Shown here piece by piece: positions 9,187 through 20,121 of a stretch of DNA of 64,000 nt. Source of the DNA: Leptolyngbya sp. SIO1E4. Its GTDB lineage: Bacteria; Cyanobacteriota; Cyanobacteriia; Phormidesmidales; Phormidesmidaceae. Where the stretch lies: the NCBI GenBank assembly GCA_010672825.2, contig JAAHFU020000001.1, positions 2,654,055 through 2,718,054 on the forward strand. The letters run 5' to 3'. The notes under the pieces were generated by a model, which saw only the letters and a program-made list of their open reading frames with translations, did not search any database and was not told the DNA's origin. Position 1 is the stretch's first letter. Each line of letters begins with the position of its first letter. The translations under genes were made by a program, and so were the position numbers.

Positions 9187-12100
9187 GTGGATGATCTCGC
9201 ACGGCGGATTGCGAAGCTGTCGCCCCAAAAGCGGGCACTGCTGGAACTTCAACTTTTAAAGAAGAAAGGAATACCAGAGCCGATCGCCATCGTCGGTATT
9301 GGCTGCCGCTTTCCAGGAGCCCCGAACCGCGATGCGTTTTGGCATTTGTTGCAGAACGGGGTTGACGCCATTACCCCCGTGCCGCGCGATCGCTGGGATG
9401 CAGATACCTTCTACGACCCAGATGCCACCACGCCGGGCAAAACCTACAGCCGGGAAGGGGGATTCTTGACGGGGGTTGATCAGTTTGACCCCACCTTTTT
9501 TGGCATTGCCCCCCGCGAAGCCAGCTTTATTGACCCCCAACATCGGGTGTTTTTAGAAGTGGTCTGGACGGCTATCGAAGATGCCGGTATTCAAGCCCGT
9601 CAGCTAAGCGGCTCTAAAACCGGGGTGTTTGTCGGCATCTCTACGAACGACTATGGCCAGTGGTTATTGTCGGGGCCAGAAGTCGTAGACACTTACACTA
9701 CTACCGGGTTAGCCTCCACGATGGTGGCTAATCGGTTATCTTACTGGCTGAATTTGCGCGGGCCGAGTTTGGCGATCGATACAGCCTGCTCTTCCTCACT
9801 AGTGGCGGTGCATTTAGCGTGCCAGAGCTTGCGGAGTGGTGAATCTGAGATGGCGATCGCTGGGGGCGTTAATCTGATTCTGCGTCCAGAATTAACCCTT
9901 GGCTTCAGCAAGCTGACGGCCCTATCCCCTGCAGGACGGTGTAAAGCTTTTGATGCAACAGCAGACGGATTTGTGCGCTCAGAGGGGGCCGGAGCCGTCA
10001 TCCTCAAACCCCTCTCCCAGGCAATTCAGTCGGGTGATCCTATCTACGCAGTGATTCGAGGCAGTGCTGTCAACCAGGATGGTCGTTCGAATGGTCTGAC
10101 GGCCCCGAATCGTGAAGCCCAAGAAAAAGTCATCCAAGCTGCATTTGACCAAGCCGGGCTGTCTCCCCAGCAGGTGGACTATATCGAAGCCCATGGCACG
10201 GGCACCCTCTTAGGTGACCCCATTGAGGCCAAAGCCCTGGGGCAGGTGTTGGGAACGCCCGCCAATGGCCAGCGACGCATTCCGATCGGCTCAGTTAAAA
10301 GCAACATTGGCCACACTGAAGCGGCTGCAGGTATCGCGAGCCTGATCAAAACCGCTCTGTGTATTCGGCACGCCACGCTGGTGCCGAGTCTACATTTCCA
10401 GACGCCCAACCCCCATATCCCCTTTGATCAACTGCCCCTGAAAGTGCAACAGCAGCGAGAGCCCTGGCCGACTGCCAGCGGCAAACGTACCGCTGGGGTC
10501 AGCGCCTTTGCCTTTGGGGGTACCAACGCCCACGTCGTACTCGAGGCTGCCCCTGAAATCGCAACGCTGCAGGTCGCGGTCACTCGACCCCGCCACCTGC
10601 TGGCCCTGAGCGCCCAAACCCCCCAAGCCTTGCAGGCTAAAGCGACTCAGTTTGCCCGTTGGCTGCGGCAGGCAACGGAATCGCTGCCGGATATCGGCCA
10701 TACGATTAACAGAGGGCGGACTCACTTTTCGTATCGCCTGGCAGTCACCGGGTGCACCCGCGAAGAAGTGGCCGATGGGCTGACGGCCGCAGCGGGCAAC
10801 CCGGTGAAATCAGATCCGGCAGTGGTGTTTCTCTTTACCGGCCAGGGGTCTCAGTATGGTGGCATGGGGCAGCAGCTATACAAAACGCAGCCGCTCTTCC
10901 GAGAAACGGTCGATCGCTGTGCTGAAATCATCTCGCCCTATCTGGATACCCCCCTCATTGATGTCTTGTTCGCAGCGGAGGCCCCAGATCAGCCGCTGCA
11001 TCAAACGGCCTACACGCAACCCGCTTTGTTTGTGCTGGAATATGCCTTGGCAACCCTGTGGCAAAGTTGGGGCATTAAACCCGCTGCCGTGCTGGGTCAT
11101 AGCGTCGGAGAATATGTGGCGGCCTGTGTTGCTGGGATCCTGAGTGTGGAAGATGCGCTGCGACTCGTGGCCCAGCGGGGCAAGCTGATGCAGTCGCTGT
11201 CGGTCACCGGCACAATGGCGGCTGCGTTTGCCGATGAGGCGACGGTGGCCCAAACCCTAGCAACAATGGAGGAGGCCGTGGCGATCGCCACTCTCAATGG
11301 CCCCACCAACACGGTGATCGCAGGCACCGACAACGGCGTTGACCTGGCTCTCAAGCACCTTAAAGCTCAGGGCATTCGCACTCAAGTTTTACACGTTTCC
11401 CATGCCTTCCACTCTCCTTTGATGGAGCCAATCTTGCCGGTGTTTGAACACCTGGCTCAACAGGTTGACTATGCCCCAGCCCGTATTCCCTTAGCGTTGA
11501 ATGTCACCGGTGAACTGTTGCAGCCAGGAGACACCCTGAATGCTGCCTATTGGCGGCAGCATGCGCGTGCTGCGGTACGGTTTGCCGATGGTCTGCAAGC
11601 GCTGTATCAACAAGGATTTCGCTGTTTCCTAGAATTAGGCCCCCAGCCGGTGCTGTGTAGCATGGGACGGCGCTGTATTCCAGACCCAGCCGTGGTTTGG
11701 CTGCCGACGCTACAGCGAAAACAGTCTGAATGGTTGGGGGTTATCTCGAGTCTGGGGCGGCTCTACGAACAGGGCTGCGCCGTTGACTGGCAGGCTTTTG
11801 ATCGGCCCTATCGTTATCAGCGACTCCATGGTTTGCCGACATACCCTTTCCAACGGCAGCGATACTGGGTTGATGTGCCAGATCAGGTTGCAGGTGTAAA
11901 ACCGCTCCCGGTATCTGATGCTTCTGACCCAGCACAGCAGGAGTGCTTGTACGAAATCACGTGGAAAGTCAGCCCGCTGCCTCCAATGTCAGGCTCGCTC
12001 GCCGCCGATCGCTGGCTCGTGTTTAAAGGTCAGCATGGACTGGGGCAAGCCCTGGTCGACCAGTTGAATGCACACGGTGCTGCGGTAACTGAAATTGAGC

Positions 12101-15100
12101 CAGGAGCCGCCTTCAATCCCTTGACGGGTCATCGAGGTGTTCTTAACCCTGCTGAGCCAGATGATTTTGCCGCCCTGCTGTCTGCGATCGCCACCCCTAC
12201 TGGCCCCAAGCAGCAGATTGTCTATCTGTGGGGGTTGGATCAGTCCCCTGAGAGCCCGGAGGATCTAGCCGCTGCTGGGGCCGGATTGCTGCACTTGGTG
12301 CAAGCCCTGGTTTCCTGTCGCCAAGATGCCCGGTTCCAGCTCTGGGTGGTGACGCAAAACGCCCAGTTTGTAGGGGTAGCAAAGGAGCTGCCTGCACCAA
12401 TGCAAGCGCCGCTTTGGGGGCTGGGCAACACCATTGCCCTAGAACATCCTGAAGTTTGGGGGGGGCTGGTGGATCTGGAGGGAGCGAGCTCACCCTCACA
12501 GCGCACTGCAGCCGATCTGCTCAGCCACTTTACGGCCCAGGATGCCGAAGATCGGGTGGCGTTTCGCCAGGGGCAACGGTGGGGGGCGCGACTGCGATCG
12601 CTGCCCGCTGAATTACCCGAATCTCACCCTACCCACATCCAAAGCGACGGCACCTATCTGATCACAGGAGGGTTAGGGGCCTTGGGGCTGCAAGTGGCTC
12701 AGTTCCTGATTCGTCAAGGCGCCAAAACCCTGATGCTCTTTAGTCGCCGAGGGGAACGGCCAGAACATCTGTCGACATTGATGGCAATGCGACGCTCGGG
12801 CGTCACGGTGCATGTAGAGGCCGTGGACGTGGCTGAAGCGGAAGAGGTGGACACCCTGATTCAAGATATTCAGGAAATGCTGCCGCCGCTGCGAGGCATT
12901 GTGCACGCGGCCGGAACCTTGGCGGATGGCTTGCTTATCAGTCAAACCTGGCAGCAGTTCCAAGCGGTCATGCGCCCCAAAATACAGGGGGCCTGGAACT
13001 TACACCAGGCGGTTCAGAACATCCCGCTAGATTTCTTTGTGCTGTTTTCGTCTGCGGCCTCGTTATTAGGATCGCCGGGTCAAGGGAATTATGCGGCGGC
13101 GAATGCTTTTTTGGATGTCCTGGCTCACATGCGTCGGCAGCAGAACCTCTCGGCCCAGACCATCAACTGGGGGCCGTGGCAAGGGGAAGGACTGGCCACT
13201 CAACATCAAAACACGATGCAGCGCCTCAACGCCCGAGGCATCCAAAGCTTTTCCCCAGAGCAGGGGCTGCGATTATTTGAGCAGGTTTTGAGTCAGGGGC
13301 AGAGCCTCCCGTCTCAGGTCGGGGTCCTGCAGGTCGATTGGGGGACGCTACTCCCTCAGTTGCCGACGACTCCAAAGCCCGCCTTTTTCACGGAGGTGGG
13401 GGCAGAAATCGGGATTGCCCAACCCAACCTGCTGGAAACGTTAGCTGCCCTCAGCATCCGCGATCGCGCCCGCCACCTGCAGCATTATCTGCAAATCGAA
13501 GTGGCCCAGGTATTGGGGCGATCAGACACGATTTCTGCCACGAGCAACTTGCTGGATATCGGGCTGGATTCCCTCATGGTGATGGACTTTTTGGGAATTT
13601 GTAAGCGAGATTTGGGGCTGACGCTCTATCCCCGTGAAGTCTTTGAACACCCCACCTTGGCGGCGCTGAGTCACTATCTGGCTCAGGAACTAGAGCGGAC
13701 AGCCCCTCAGGCAACGGCTGCCCTCCCCAACAGCACACAATCCCCCGCTCAGGCACCTGAGATGGCGTTTTCCGTCCCCATTTGGGGGCGCGATCGCACC
13801 TTTCCGCCTGTAGACCATAAGAATGCTCCAGCGATCTTTTTGCTCAGCAGCCCTCGCTCTGGCTCAACGCTGCTGCGGGTAATGTTGGCAGGGCATCCGG
13901 CCCTGTTTTGCCCACCAGAACTGCACTTGCTGCCGTTTGAGACCCTGGCAGAACGACAGTGCGCATTAGCCGACAGCTACCTGGATCAGGGATTGCAGCG
14001 GGCCTTGATGGCGTTAAAGACCCTGGATGCAGACACCAGTCAGACCCTGCTAACAGCGTGGACAGAACAGGGGATGACCGTGCCCGTTCTTTACCAGAAG
14101 CTGCAAACGCTGGCGGGCGATCGCGTGTTAGTGGATAAATCCCCGACGTATGGCTTCAGCCTGTCTACTCTGCAGCGGGCAGAGCAGATGTTTGAGAACG
14201 CCAAATATATCCACCTGGTGCGCCATCCCTACGCCGTTATCGATTCCTTTGTCCGGAATCGCATGGACAAAATCTTTGATCTCCCAGAGCAAGACCCTTA
14301 CCGTTTGGCCAATCAGGTGTGGACGATCAGCAACCAGAACATCCTGGATTTTCTGGCCCAGGTAGACCCCACCCGCCACCATTGCATCCGCTATGAGGAT
14401 CTAGTCACCGACCCAGAAGGTGTCATCGGCAAGCTGTGTGACTTCCTGAGCATTCCCTTCCATCCATCCGTCCTGACGCCTTACACACAGCAACAGGAGC
14501 GCATGACCGATGGTGTTAACCCCCAGTCGCTGCCGATTGATGACCCCAACTTTCACCGTCGCGGTGCCATCGATTCGACCCTGGCAGACGCCTGGGAGTC
14601 TGTAAAACTGCCTGTTGCATTGCTTCCCTCAAGCCAAACGCTGGCTCACCAGCTGCGCTATGAGTTACCGGAAGAAGCGTCTCCCACGATCGCGCCGATG
14701 CTGTCAACCAGTGCCCCCCTGGCAACCCTGCAAGAGACCGCTATCACCGTACGTGGGCTGGACTTATGTGTCTGCACCTGGGGGCCAGAGACGGGCACCC
14801 CTATTCTGTGCCTGCATGGAGTCTTGAATCAGGGGGCAATTTGGGGCGCGATCGCCCCAGCTCTCGTGCAACAGGGGTACCGTGTGATTGCCCCCGATCT
14901 ACGGGGACACGGCAAATCTGCCCATGTTGGGCCAGAGGGGAACTATCAATTGCTGGACCATCTGGGAGATATCGATGCCCTAGTGCAGCAGTTGGGGCTC
15001 AAGACCTGTCATGTTGTTGGGCATTCCATGGGGGCTGTGATCGCCGCGTCTTTTGCCAGCGCACGACCGGCATACCTCCAGTCGCTCACCCTGGTAGAAC

Positions 15101-15627
15101 CTGTCGTGCCAGGTGACGAAACGGATACCTCGGCTGACCAACTGGCCACCCATCTCAACTACCTCGCGGCCCCTCCGACTCATCCCATCTATCGGGATCT
15201 CTCGGAAGCGGTTGACCGTTTCCAAAAGTCAATGCCAGCGCTGACTCCGACCTGGGCCGAGACGCTCACGGCCCGAATTGTAGAACCGGTGGACGGTGGC
15301 GTGCGCTGGCGCTGGGATCCTCGCTTGCAGGTGCGAACTCGCTTTGGGCTAAGCGGGGGAACGTTTACCCGCGATCGCTATGGGCAACTCCTGCAGCACA
15401 TTCAGACCCCCACGACCCTGATTTTCGGAGAGCAGAGTGATTTTAATCGCCCGGAAGACCTGACCTTTCAGCAGCAACACCTGCCCCATGCCGCCATGGT
15501 CACCCTCCCAGGAGGTCACCATCTGCCTTTAGAATCACCTGCTGAGGTAGCCAGAGAAGTCCTGCAACGGTTGAGTCATAAACACCCACAAAACTATCGT
15601 GCCGCTAGGCAGTCAGCCAGTGGATGA
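9187..15627 (+). CDS. ols: Olefin synthase part 2: PKS KS-AT-KR-ACP-sulfotransferase-thioesterase
   Basis: A 2146-residue type I PKS that extends the loaded fatty acyl chain by two carbons, reduces it to the 3-hydroxy form, sulfates it and releases a terminal alkene by decarboxylation and desulfation. Order: a short N-terminal docking-like helix (1-28); KS about 30-455 with Cys201 (D-T-A-C-S-S-S) and E-A-H-G-T-G-T; AT with Ser639 (G-H-S-V-G-E-Y) and H-A-F-H, the malonyl-type signature; KR about 1150-1330 (G-G-L-G-A-L-G, Y-A-A-A-N); ACP Ser1462 (G-L-D-S-L); sulfotransferase from about 1545 with the PAPS loop S-S-P-R-S-G-S-T and [10 protein letters not shown]; alpha/beta thioesterase with Ser1947 (G-H-S-M-G). 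No DH or ER is seen. The start is GTG. This order matches cyanobacterial Ols and CurM, and all catalytic residues look intact. Confidence 0.95.
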   Translation: MDDLARRIAKLSPQKRALLELQLLKKKGIPEPIAIVGIGCRFPGAPNRDAFWHLLQNGVDAITPVPRDRWDADTFYDPDATTPGKTYSREGGFLTGVDQFDPTFFGIAPREASFIDPQHRVFLEVVWTAIEDAGIQARQLSGSKTGVFVGISTNDYGQWLLSGPEVVDTYTTTGLASTMVANRLSYWLNLRGPSLAIDTACSSSLVAVHLACQSLRSGESEMAIAGGVNLILRPELTLGFSKLTALSPAGRCKAFDATADGFVRSEGAGAVILKPLSQAIQSGDPIYAVIRGSAVNQDGRSNGLTAPNREAQEKVIQAAFDQAGLSPQQVDYIEAHGTGTLLGDPIEAKALGQVLGTPANGQRRIPIGSVKSNIGHTEAAAGIASLIKTALCIRHATLVPSLHFQTPNPHIPFDQLPLKVQQQREPWPTASGKRTAGVSAFAFGGTNAHVVLEAAPEIATLQVAVTRPRHLLALSAQTPQALQAKATQFARWLRQATESLPDIGHTINRGRTHFSYRLAVTGCTREEVADGLTAAAGNPVKSDPAVVFLFTGQGSQYGGMGQQLYKTQPLFRETVDRCAEIISPYLDTPLIDVLFAAEAPDQPLHQTAYTQPALFVLEYALATLWQSWGIKPAAVLGHSVGEYVAACVAGILSVEDALRLVAQRGKLMQSLSVTGTMAAAFADEATVAQTLATMEEAVAIATLNGPTNTVIAGTDNGVDLALKHLKAQGIRTQVLHVSHAFHSPLMEPILPVFEHLAQQVDYAPARIPLALNVTGELLQPGDTLNAAYWRQHARAAVRFADGLQALYQQGFRCFLELGPQPVLCSMGRRCIPDPAVVWLPTLQRKQSEWLGVISSLGRLYEQGCAVDWQAFDRPYRYQRLHGLPTYPFQRQRYWVDVPDQVAGVKPLPVSDASDPAQQECLYEITWKVSPLPPMSGSLAADRWLVFKGQHGLGQALVDQLNAHGAAVTEIEPGAAFNPLTGHRGVLNPAEPDDFAALLSAIATPTGPKQQIVYLWGLDQSPESPEDLAAAGAGLLHLVQALVSCRQDARFQLWVVTQNAQFVGVAKELPAPMQAPLWGLGNTIALEHPEVWGGLVDLEGASSPSQRTAADLLSHFTAQDAEDRVAFRQGQRWGARLRSLPAELPESHPTHIQSDGTYLITGGLGALGLQVAQFLIRQGAKTLMLFSRRGERPEHLSTLMAMRRSGVTVHVEAVDVAEAEEVDTLIQDIQEMLPPLRGIVHAAGTLADGLLISQTWQQFQAVMRPKIQGAWNLHQAVQNIPLDFFVLFSSAASLLGSPGQGNYAAANAFLDVLAHMRRQQNLSAQTINWGPWQGEGLATQHQNTMQRLNARGIQSFSPEQGLRLFEQVLSQGQSLPSQVGVLQVDWGTLLPQLPTTPKPAFFTEVGAEIGIAQPNLLETLAALSIRDRARHLQHYLQIEVAQVLGRSDTISATSNLLDIGLDSLMVMDFLGICKRDLGLTLYPREVFEHPTLAALSHYLAQELERTAPQATAALPNSTQSPAQAPEMAFSVPIWGRDRTFPPVDHKNAPAIFLLSSPRSGSTLLRVMLAGHPALFCPPELHLLPFETLAERQCALADSYLDQGLQRALMALKTLDADTSQTLLTAWTEQGMTVPVLYQKLQTLAGDRVLVDKSPTYGFSLSTLQRAEQMFENAKYIHLVRHPYAVIDSFVRNRMDKIFDLPEQDPYRLANQVWTISNQNILDFLAQVDPTRHHCIRYEDLVTDPEGVIGKLCDFLSIPFHPSVLTPYTQQQERMTDGVNPQSLPIDDPNFHRRGAIDSTLADAWESVKLPVALLPSSQTLAHQLRYELPEEASPTIAPMLSTSAPLATLQETAITVRGLDLCVCTWGPETGTPILCLHGVLNQGAIWGAIAPALVQQGYRVIAPDLRGHGKSAHVGPEGNYQLLDHLGDIDALVQQLGLKTCHVVGHSMGAVIAASFASARPAYLQSLTLVEPVVPGDETDTSADQLATHLNYLAAPPTHPIYRDLSEAVDRFQKSMPALTPTWAETLTARIVEPVDGGVRWRWDPRLQVRTRFGLSGGTFTRDRYGQLLQHIQTPTTLIFGEQSDFNRPEDLTFQQQHLPHAAMVTLPGGHHLPLESPAEVAREVLQRLSHKHPQNYRAARQSASG

Positions 15628-15689
15628 GAACGAGGATTGTTAGGAAATTAAGGGACAATAATCTAGGCTGTATCGACGAGAAGCCAGCG

Positions 15690-16670
15690 ATGAGCGATCG
15701 AGTCAACGATGCTTTCGAGTGGGATGCGCTGTGGGAAGTCCCGGTCGGTGTCCTCTCCTTTTTGTTTTCACGGGGGTTGCGCTGGGCGTTGACGAACCTG
15801 GGGCGTTACTACAACCCCATGAATAAGCAGGAAACGCCTGAGTGGCAAGTTGTTTCCGCAGAGTTTTTGGCTAAGCCGATTAAGCTGGTGTGGGCGATGA
15901 GTCGGGCTCGTTGGAACTTGCACGCGCTGATTGGGTTGGCGGGGCCGTTCAACGTGACCCAATCCCTGAGTATTCATGTGGCGACGATCGCCCAAGCTAC
16001 CCCAACCTGGACAGCGGTGTTTTACACCCTGGGAGACTATACAACCCACGCTAATATTAGCTCCCTCACGGTTTCTGGCGAGAACGAGTGGGAAACGGTA
16101 CCGTTGCCGCCAGGGCGTTATTTGGTGGGGTTGCGCCATTACCATTGGGCCGATCCGGTGACGTTGCCAGCTATTCAAGCCGACGGAGCCGCGGCACTAG
16201 CGGCCAAAACCATCCCTGCATCGCCGGAGGCTAACCGCTTTTACCGTGACCTGATTCAGCGTCAAGGGTTCATTCATGTGTGCCTCAATGGCTATGTCTA
16301 CCCCTTGCTACGCTATCGCAGATGGCTACCGGCCCACTTTGTGCGATCGGTGTTTTTGCCGGTCCCTAACCCAGAAACACAGTTCCACTACGGGGCGCTG
16401 CAACCTGGCGAGCAGCTAAAAATTCAGCTAGCCTCGGGTCTATTGAGCACCCATGAAATTTTCTTTAGCCTCTACAATCGGTTTTGCTTCCCGCTAGATT
16501 GGTATCCCATTACGGAAGCCAGTCATTGTACGGTGCCCAGCGATCGCAAAACTGTTTTCATCATCCGAGTACACCCCAGACAGCCGGATGTGTCCTTTCC
16601 TCCAGGGGCTGTTAGGCTAACCACTGTAGCGGCTGCACCGCCTCTTGCTGATGAAGTCTCTCTCCGCTAG
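15690..16670 (+). CDS. Conserved hypothetical protein in the olefin synthase operon
   Basis: Protein of about 326 residues without a recognised catalytic motif. It contains aromatic-rich segments (L-V-G-L-R-H-Y-H-W-A-D and L-N-G-Y-V-Y-P-L-L-R-Y-R-R-W-L-P) and possibly a weakly hydrophobic N-terminus. It resembles the DUF6208-type proteins that I associate with cyanobacterial PKS and olefin synthase loci, but this is from memory and uncertain. An earlier ATG at 15624 overlaps the PKS stop codon (ATGA); ATG 15690 fits the better-looking N-terminus. The 3' end overlaps the permease gene by about 20 bases, so it is very probably co-transcribed. A role in alkene handling or membrane placement is inference. 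Confidence 0.8.
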   Translation: MSDRVNDAFEWDALWEVPVGVLSFLFSRGLRWALTNLGRYYNPMNKQETPEWQVVSAEFLAKPIKLVWAMSRARWNLHALIGLAGPFNVTQSLSIHVATIAQATPTWTAVFYTLGDYTTHANISSLTVSGENEWETVPLPPGRYLVGLRHYHWADPVTLPAIQADGAAALAAKTIPASPEANRFYRDLIQRQGFIHVCLNGYVYPLLRYRRWLPAHFVRSVFLPVPNPETQFHYGALQPGEQLKIQLASGLLSTHEIFFSLYNRFCFPLDWYPITEASHCTVPSDRKTVFIIRVHPRQPDVSFPPGAVRLTTVAAAPPLADEVSLR

Positions 16671-17487
16671 TCCACCGTATTCACCCCTTTGGCAGTGGCT
16701 TAACCTGGCTTTGCTGCTGATTGGGGCTGCCATTGTGTTAGGGCCATTGGGCATCGTGGTGCTGACGTCTTTGCACCCCCCGGGTGCGATCGCGGGAAGT
16801 GCAGCAGCCCAAGAATGGACCTGGGCCAGCTATCGAGCTGCCTGGCAACAGGGAAATTTTTTACTGGCTTTTGCGAATTCAACCCTGGTGGCTTTGTCGG
16901 TCACTGCGTTGCAAATTTTGACCTCAGCCCTAGCAGGGTATGCGCTGGCCCGGTTTCGGTTTTGGGGGCGGCAGTTGATTTTGTTATCCGTCATTGCATC
17001 GCTGATCATTCCGTTCCAGCTTTTAGTCGTGCCCATCTTTTTGGTCCTGAAGTGGGGGCATTTGCTGAATACCTATGCGGCCTTGATTTTGCCGACAGCC
17101 GCCAATGGCTACGGCATTTTCTTGATGCGCCAGTATTTCCTGACGATTCCGGTTGAGCTAGAAGAGGCGGCGGCATTGGACGGCGCGACCCGATGGCAGA
17201 TTCTCTGGCAGGTGATGCTGCCGCTTGCCCGTCCCGCTTTGGTGACCCTGTTTCTCTTCACCTTCATCGGTGAGTGGAACGATCTCTTTAAGCCATTAGT
17301 GTTTACCACACGACCGGAGCTGAGAACGGTACAGTTAGCGCTCATGTCTTTTCAAGACCAGTTTTCCAATGATTGGCCGTTACTCATGGCGGCGGTGGTG
17401 ATTGCCACAGTACCGGTGGTGTTACTTTTCTTAGTAGGACAACGCCAGTTTATCGAAGGCATTGCTACAACGGGGGTGAAGAACTAA
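16651..17487 (+). CDS. Sugar-type ABC transporter permease (MalG/CUT1 family), orphan
   Basis: Integral membrane protein of 278 residues with six predicted helices, beginning L-N-L-A-L-L-L-I-G-A-A-I-V-L. The cytoplasmic EAA loop that contacts the ATPase is clear: E-E-A-A-A-L-D-G-A-T followed by L-P-L-A-R-P-A-L. This is the MalG partner of a binding-protein-dependent importer that normally pairs with a MalF permease. No MalF, ATPase or binding protein is adjacent. A MalK-like ATPase (39268) and a binding lipoprotein (51878) lie elsewhere in the window. The gene overlaps its upstream neighbour and is 10 bases from the next gene. TTG 16645 is an alternative start. Confidence 0.9.
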   Translation: MKSLSASPPYSPLWQWLNLALLLIGAAIVLGPLGIVVLTSLHPPGAIAGSAAAQEWTWASYRAAWQQGNFLLAFANSTLVALSVTALQILTSALAGYALARFRFWGRQLILLSVIASLIIPFQLLVVPIFLVLKWGHLLNTYAALILPTAANGYGIFLMRQYFLTIPVELEEAAALDGATRWQILWQVMLPLARPALVTLFLFTFIGEWNDLFKPLVFTTRPELRTVQLALMSFQDQFSNDWPLLMAAVVIATVPVVLLFLVGQRQFIEGIATTGVKN

Positions 17488-17497
17488 GCCAAAGATT

Positions 17498-18094
17498 ATG
17501 CTTCTGATGTACTTGTCGGGGGGGTCTCTGCGATCGCCTCGTTTTGTATGCGCTTCCCTCATCGCCGGAATCAGTTTGTTATTAGCGTCTCCCCAAGGGG
17601 CGGCTAGAGCACAATCAGAAACGTTAACTGCAGAATGCACCCAATTTTCAGAGGTAGTCAATCAAAATCAGCAGATTATGGCGGATTTTGAAGCTGAACT
17701 CACCACCTTTTCGCAGAGTGCCACCCAGGCAGAGACCCTGGATGAGATTAAATCAGCTGCCAAGCAATATGTGGATGCAGTTAATGGGGTGGCGGATAAT
17801 CTTGAAGGGTTAGTGAGTGATTTAAGCGCACTCCCCCTCTCAGATGAGCAACTGTTGTCCTATCGAGATCAGTATTCAACCGTAGTGGCAGGGTTTAATG
17901 GGGCGCTAGCCATTGCTGCAGAAGCTATGAACGGCGTCGCAGAGACTGAGTCGGAGGAGGAACTGGCTGGACGGATTGAGACGTTGCAAACGGATACAGT
18001 GGGTGCGGTAGAACAAATTCAGCAGCTAGCTACTCAAGAGACCGACATTATTCAGAATGTCAATGCCCATTGCGGAACTACCGCTGCAGAGTAA
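17498..18094 (+). CDS. Small secreted helical protein of unknown function
   Basis: 198 residues. An N-terminal signal peptide is visible (R-F-V-C-A-S-L-I-A-G-I-S-L-L-L-A-S-P-Q-G-A-A-R-A-Q-S) with likely cleavage after A-R-A. The mature part is acidic, rich in Gln, Glu and Ala, probably all-helical, with only two cysteines, one near each end (T-A-E-C-T and N-A-H-C-G-T) that could form a disulfide. No family is recognised. It is the last gene of the olefin synthase run, 10 bases after the permease, and is followed by a strong terminator. Confidence 0.75.
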   Translation: MLLMYLSGGSLRSPRFVCASLIAGISLLLASPQGAARAQSETLTAECTQFSEVVNQNQQIMADFEAELTTFSQSATQAETLDEIKSAAKQYVDAVNGVADNLEGLVSDLSALPLSDEQLLSYRDQYSTVVAGFNGALAIAAEAMNGVAETESEEELAGRIETLQTDTVGAVEQIQQLATQETDIIQNVNAHCGTTAAE

Positions 18095-18125
18095 GAAATT
18101 TGCCATTCAGCCCAACTAACCGGTG

Positions 18126-18152
18126 GGGACAGCAAATTTGCTGTCCCTTTTG
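18126..18152. terminator. Intrinsic terminator ending the olefin synthase operon
   Basis: GGGACAGCAAA and TTTGCTGTCCC form a perfect 11-bp stem (18126-18147) followed by TTTT on the plus strand. It lies 31 bases after the secreted-protein gene and before the convergent NTF2-like gene. Confidence 0.85.
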
Positions 18153-18173
18153 CAATCAGGGTGAAGGCCCTGA

Positions 18174-19214
18174 CTACTGATTTCCAGCTTCATTTTCTTC
18201 ATCCAATCCAAAGGCGTTGATTAACAGAATTGGGTTGAAGTATTCTCGAAAGAGTTTGATTTGGCCGTCGACAACTTGAAATAATCCACCGTAGCGCTGC
18301 TCATATAAACGCCCAGTCGGGATGATCTCTACAATCCCCCGCCACTCTGCGAATACGAGGGTCGGGTCTTCCATGGGGTAAAAAACTAACTCGTTGGTGA
18401 AATTAGCGCTGCCGCTAATCTCTGGCCATGTCTCATAATGTTGAATCAGGTTGTCTCGTCCCTCAATCTGCGAAGGAAACCCCTCTGGTGAAAATGGCAT
18501 CTCTTGTACCGCGTCTTCGGCCCAGACGGTGGCGAAGGTTTCCATGTCTTTGGTTTCCAGGCTGGTGAGAAAATCTCGCACGGCTTGCTCAGTTTGCTGT
18601 CGTTGCAAGTAACCCACCGGATCCGTGGCTGCCCTCTCGGCAGCAAGTTCGACGAGGGTGCGATCACCAACTTCATCTGTCAAATTGAAGGTCATGTGGG
18701 TGATCTGCCAATGCCCTGCCTGTTTGATGAAACGGTACTCGTATTGTCCAGATACTTGCCAGTAAAGACCTTCCAGATAGTGATCAGCTGTGACGTCAGC
18801 GGTGGCGATCGCCCGATCTCCGTCTAGATCCACCTGGACATTTGAAATAGCATGATACGTCTGATCAAAACCGGGCAGCACCGCTGCCCAGGCCGTCATC
18901 AGACTTGCGGGTGTATAGGTTTGGCTGTCTCCGCCCCACAGAGAGGTGTAATCTACCCGAATCTGGTTTGCATAGAAAGATTCGATGGTTTCAAAATCAC
19001 CCTGATCAGCCAAGGTAGCCACGCTTTCAACGATCACTGCGATCTCAGCTTCGTCTATCGTTGGGGAAGAGGTTGCCGATGAGACACGTTGGGATAATGT
19101 GTTCGTTGCTGGGAGGTGTGCGATCGCGGGGGTAGCCACCCAGACTGTCACGAGGACCAGCGTTCCAACAACCAAAGATTTCATCACAGTCTCCAAAGAA
19201 AAAGGGGAATTCAT
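18174..19214 (-). CDS. Exported protein with two NTF2/SnoaL-like domains
   Basis: 346 residues. The N-terminus carries a signal peptide (M-K-S-L-V-V-G-T-L-V-L-V-T-V-W-V-A-T-P-A-I-A-H), and a start ten codons downstream is equally plausible. Two similar alpha+beta cone domains follow: about 50-165 (A-D-Q-G-D-F-E-T-I-E-S-F-Y, then H-W-Q-I-T-H-M-T-F-N) and about 205-335 (V-R-D-F-L-T-S-L-E-T-K-D-M-E-T-F, then L-F-R-E-Y-F-N-P). Such domains bind small hydrophobic molecules or catalyse isomerisation and hydrolysis. It lies 13 bases downstream of the SDR on the same strand, so the two probably act on one substrate. Confidence 0.75.
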   Translation of the reverse strand: MNSPFSLETVMKSLVVGTLVLVTVWVATPAIAHLPATNTLSQRVSSATSSPTIDEAEIAVIVESVATLADQGDFETIESFYANQIRVDYTSLWGGDSQTYTPASLMTAWAAVLPGFDQTYHAISNVQVDLDGDRAIATADVTADHYLEGLYWQVSGQYEYRFIKQAGHWQITHMTFNLTDEVGDRTLVELAAERAATDPVGYLQRQQTEQAVRDFLTSLETKDMETFATVWAEDAVQEMPFSPEGFPSQIEGRDNLIQHYETWPEISGSANFTNELVFYPMEDPTLVFAEWRGIVEIIPTGRLYEQRYGGLFQVVDGQIKLFREYFNPILLINAFGLDEENEAGNQ

Positions 19215-19227
19215 TCAAACGCAAGGC

Positions 19228-20121
19228 TTAAGCGAGCTGCCCACCAGTGACATCCAAATCCATGCCGTTGATAGAGGTTGCCTCCTCTGAAGCCAAAAAC
19301 ATCACGGCTCGGGCCATTTCCTCTGGGGTCATAATGCGAGGGGTAACAAAGTTGGGGGCCATTTGCTCATAGGTCAACCCCTGATACTCAAAAGAGCGTC
19401 GCAGCATCGGAGTATCAACAGCCAGGGGAGAGATAGAGTTAATCCGAATGTTGCGCTTCGCGTTGGCATTCGCCGCTGCCTTAGTCAGGCCAATCACAGC
19501 ATGTTTGCTGGCATTGTAATGAGCGGTGTTCGCAAACCCGCGATGGCCTGCAACTGAAGACATGTTGACGATAATGCCACTGTTTTGCTCAATCATGATG
19601 GGCAGCTCGTACCGCATGGAATAGAACACCCCGTCGAGGTTAGTGGCAATCATGTCGCGATAGTTCTCAAGATCCATCTCTTGAATCTCAACCGGAGTCA
19701 TGAAAATACCGGCATTGTTGAAGGCGATGTCTAAGCGTCCATATTTGTCAACGGTGGCGTTGACAAACTGTTCGACCTGTTGGGGGTCACGTACGTCAGA
19801 CTGAATGTAGGTCGCATCTCCGCCAAAAGCGCGAATATCGCTTTCCACTTGCTGCCCCAAGTTGGCGCGACGCCCGTTAAAGGCCACCTGAGCCCCTTCT
19901 CGGGTAAAGGCTTTGGCGGTCGCTTCGCCGATCCCGGAGGTCGCGCCGGTAATCAACACGACCTTTCCGGCAAATCTACCCTCTGGGTTAGCCGCTACGG
20001 TTTCAGATTCAGGGGGGGTGAGGGTGTTGGCCTCGGTGTTACCGGCTGAGACAGCGGCAGCCAGCCCAGCAGCGGCGAGGGTTCCCGTTGCTAAAAGGTT
20101 GCGGCGATTGATCGTTGACAT
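19228..20121 (-). CDS. Short-chain dehydrogenase with twin-arginine signal
   Basis: 297 residues. A Tat-like leader (N-R-R-N-L-L-A-T-G-T-L-A-A-A-G-L-A-A-A-V) precedes a complete SDR domain: T-G-A-T-S-G-I-G, N-N-A-G-I-F, Ser in M-S-S-V-A-G and Y-N-A-S-K. The C-terminus G-M-D-L-D-V-T-G-G-Q is typical of classical SDRs. Export of an NAD(P)-dependent enzyme by Tat is consistent with cofactor loading before transport. It is first in a two-gene unit with the NTF2-like protein, with an AraC regulator upstream on the same strand. The substrate is unknown. Confidence 0.85.
   Translation of the reverse strand: MSTINRRNLLATGTLAAAGLAAAVSAGNTEANTLTPPESETVAANPEGRFAGKVVLITGATSGIGEATAKAFTREGAQVAFNGRRANLGQQVESDIRAFGGDATYIQSDVRDPQQVEQFVNATVDKYGRLDIAFNNAGIFMTPVEIQEMDLENYRDMIATNLDGVFYSMRYELPIMIEQNSGIIVNMSSVAGHRGFANTAHYNASKHAVIGLTKAAANANAKRNIRINSISPLAVDTPMLRRSFEYQGLTYEQMAPNFVTPRIMTPEEMARAVMFLASEEATSINGMDLDVTGGQLA

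Noticed and set aside
9256..15225. Many open frames antisense to or out of frame with the PKS gene
   Set aside because: They are shadows of a GC-rich coding region with periodic codon bias; the PKS domains account for the sequence on the plus strand.
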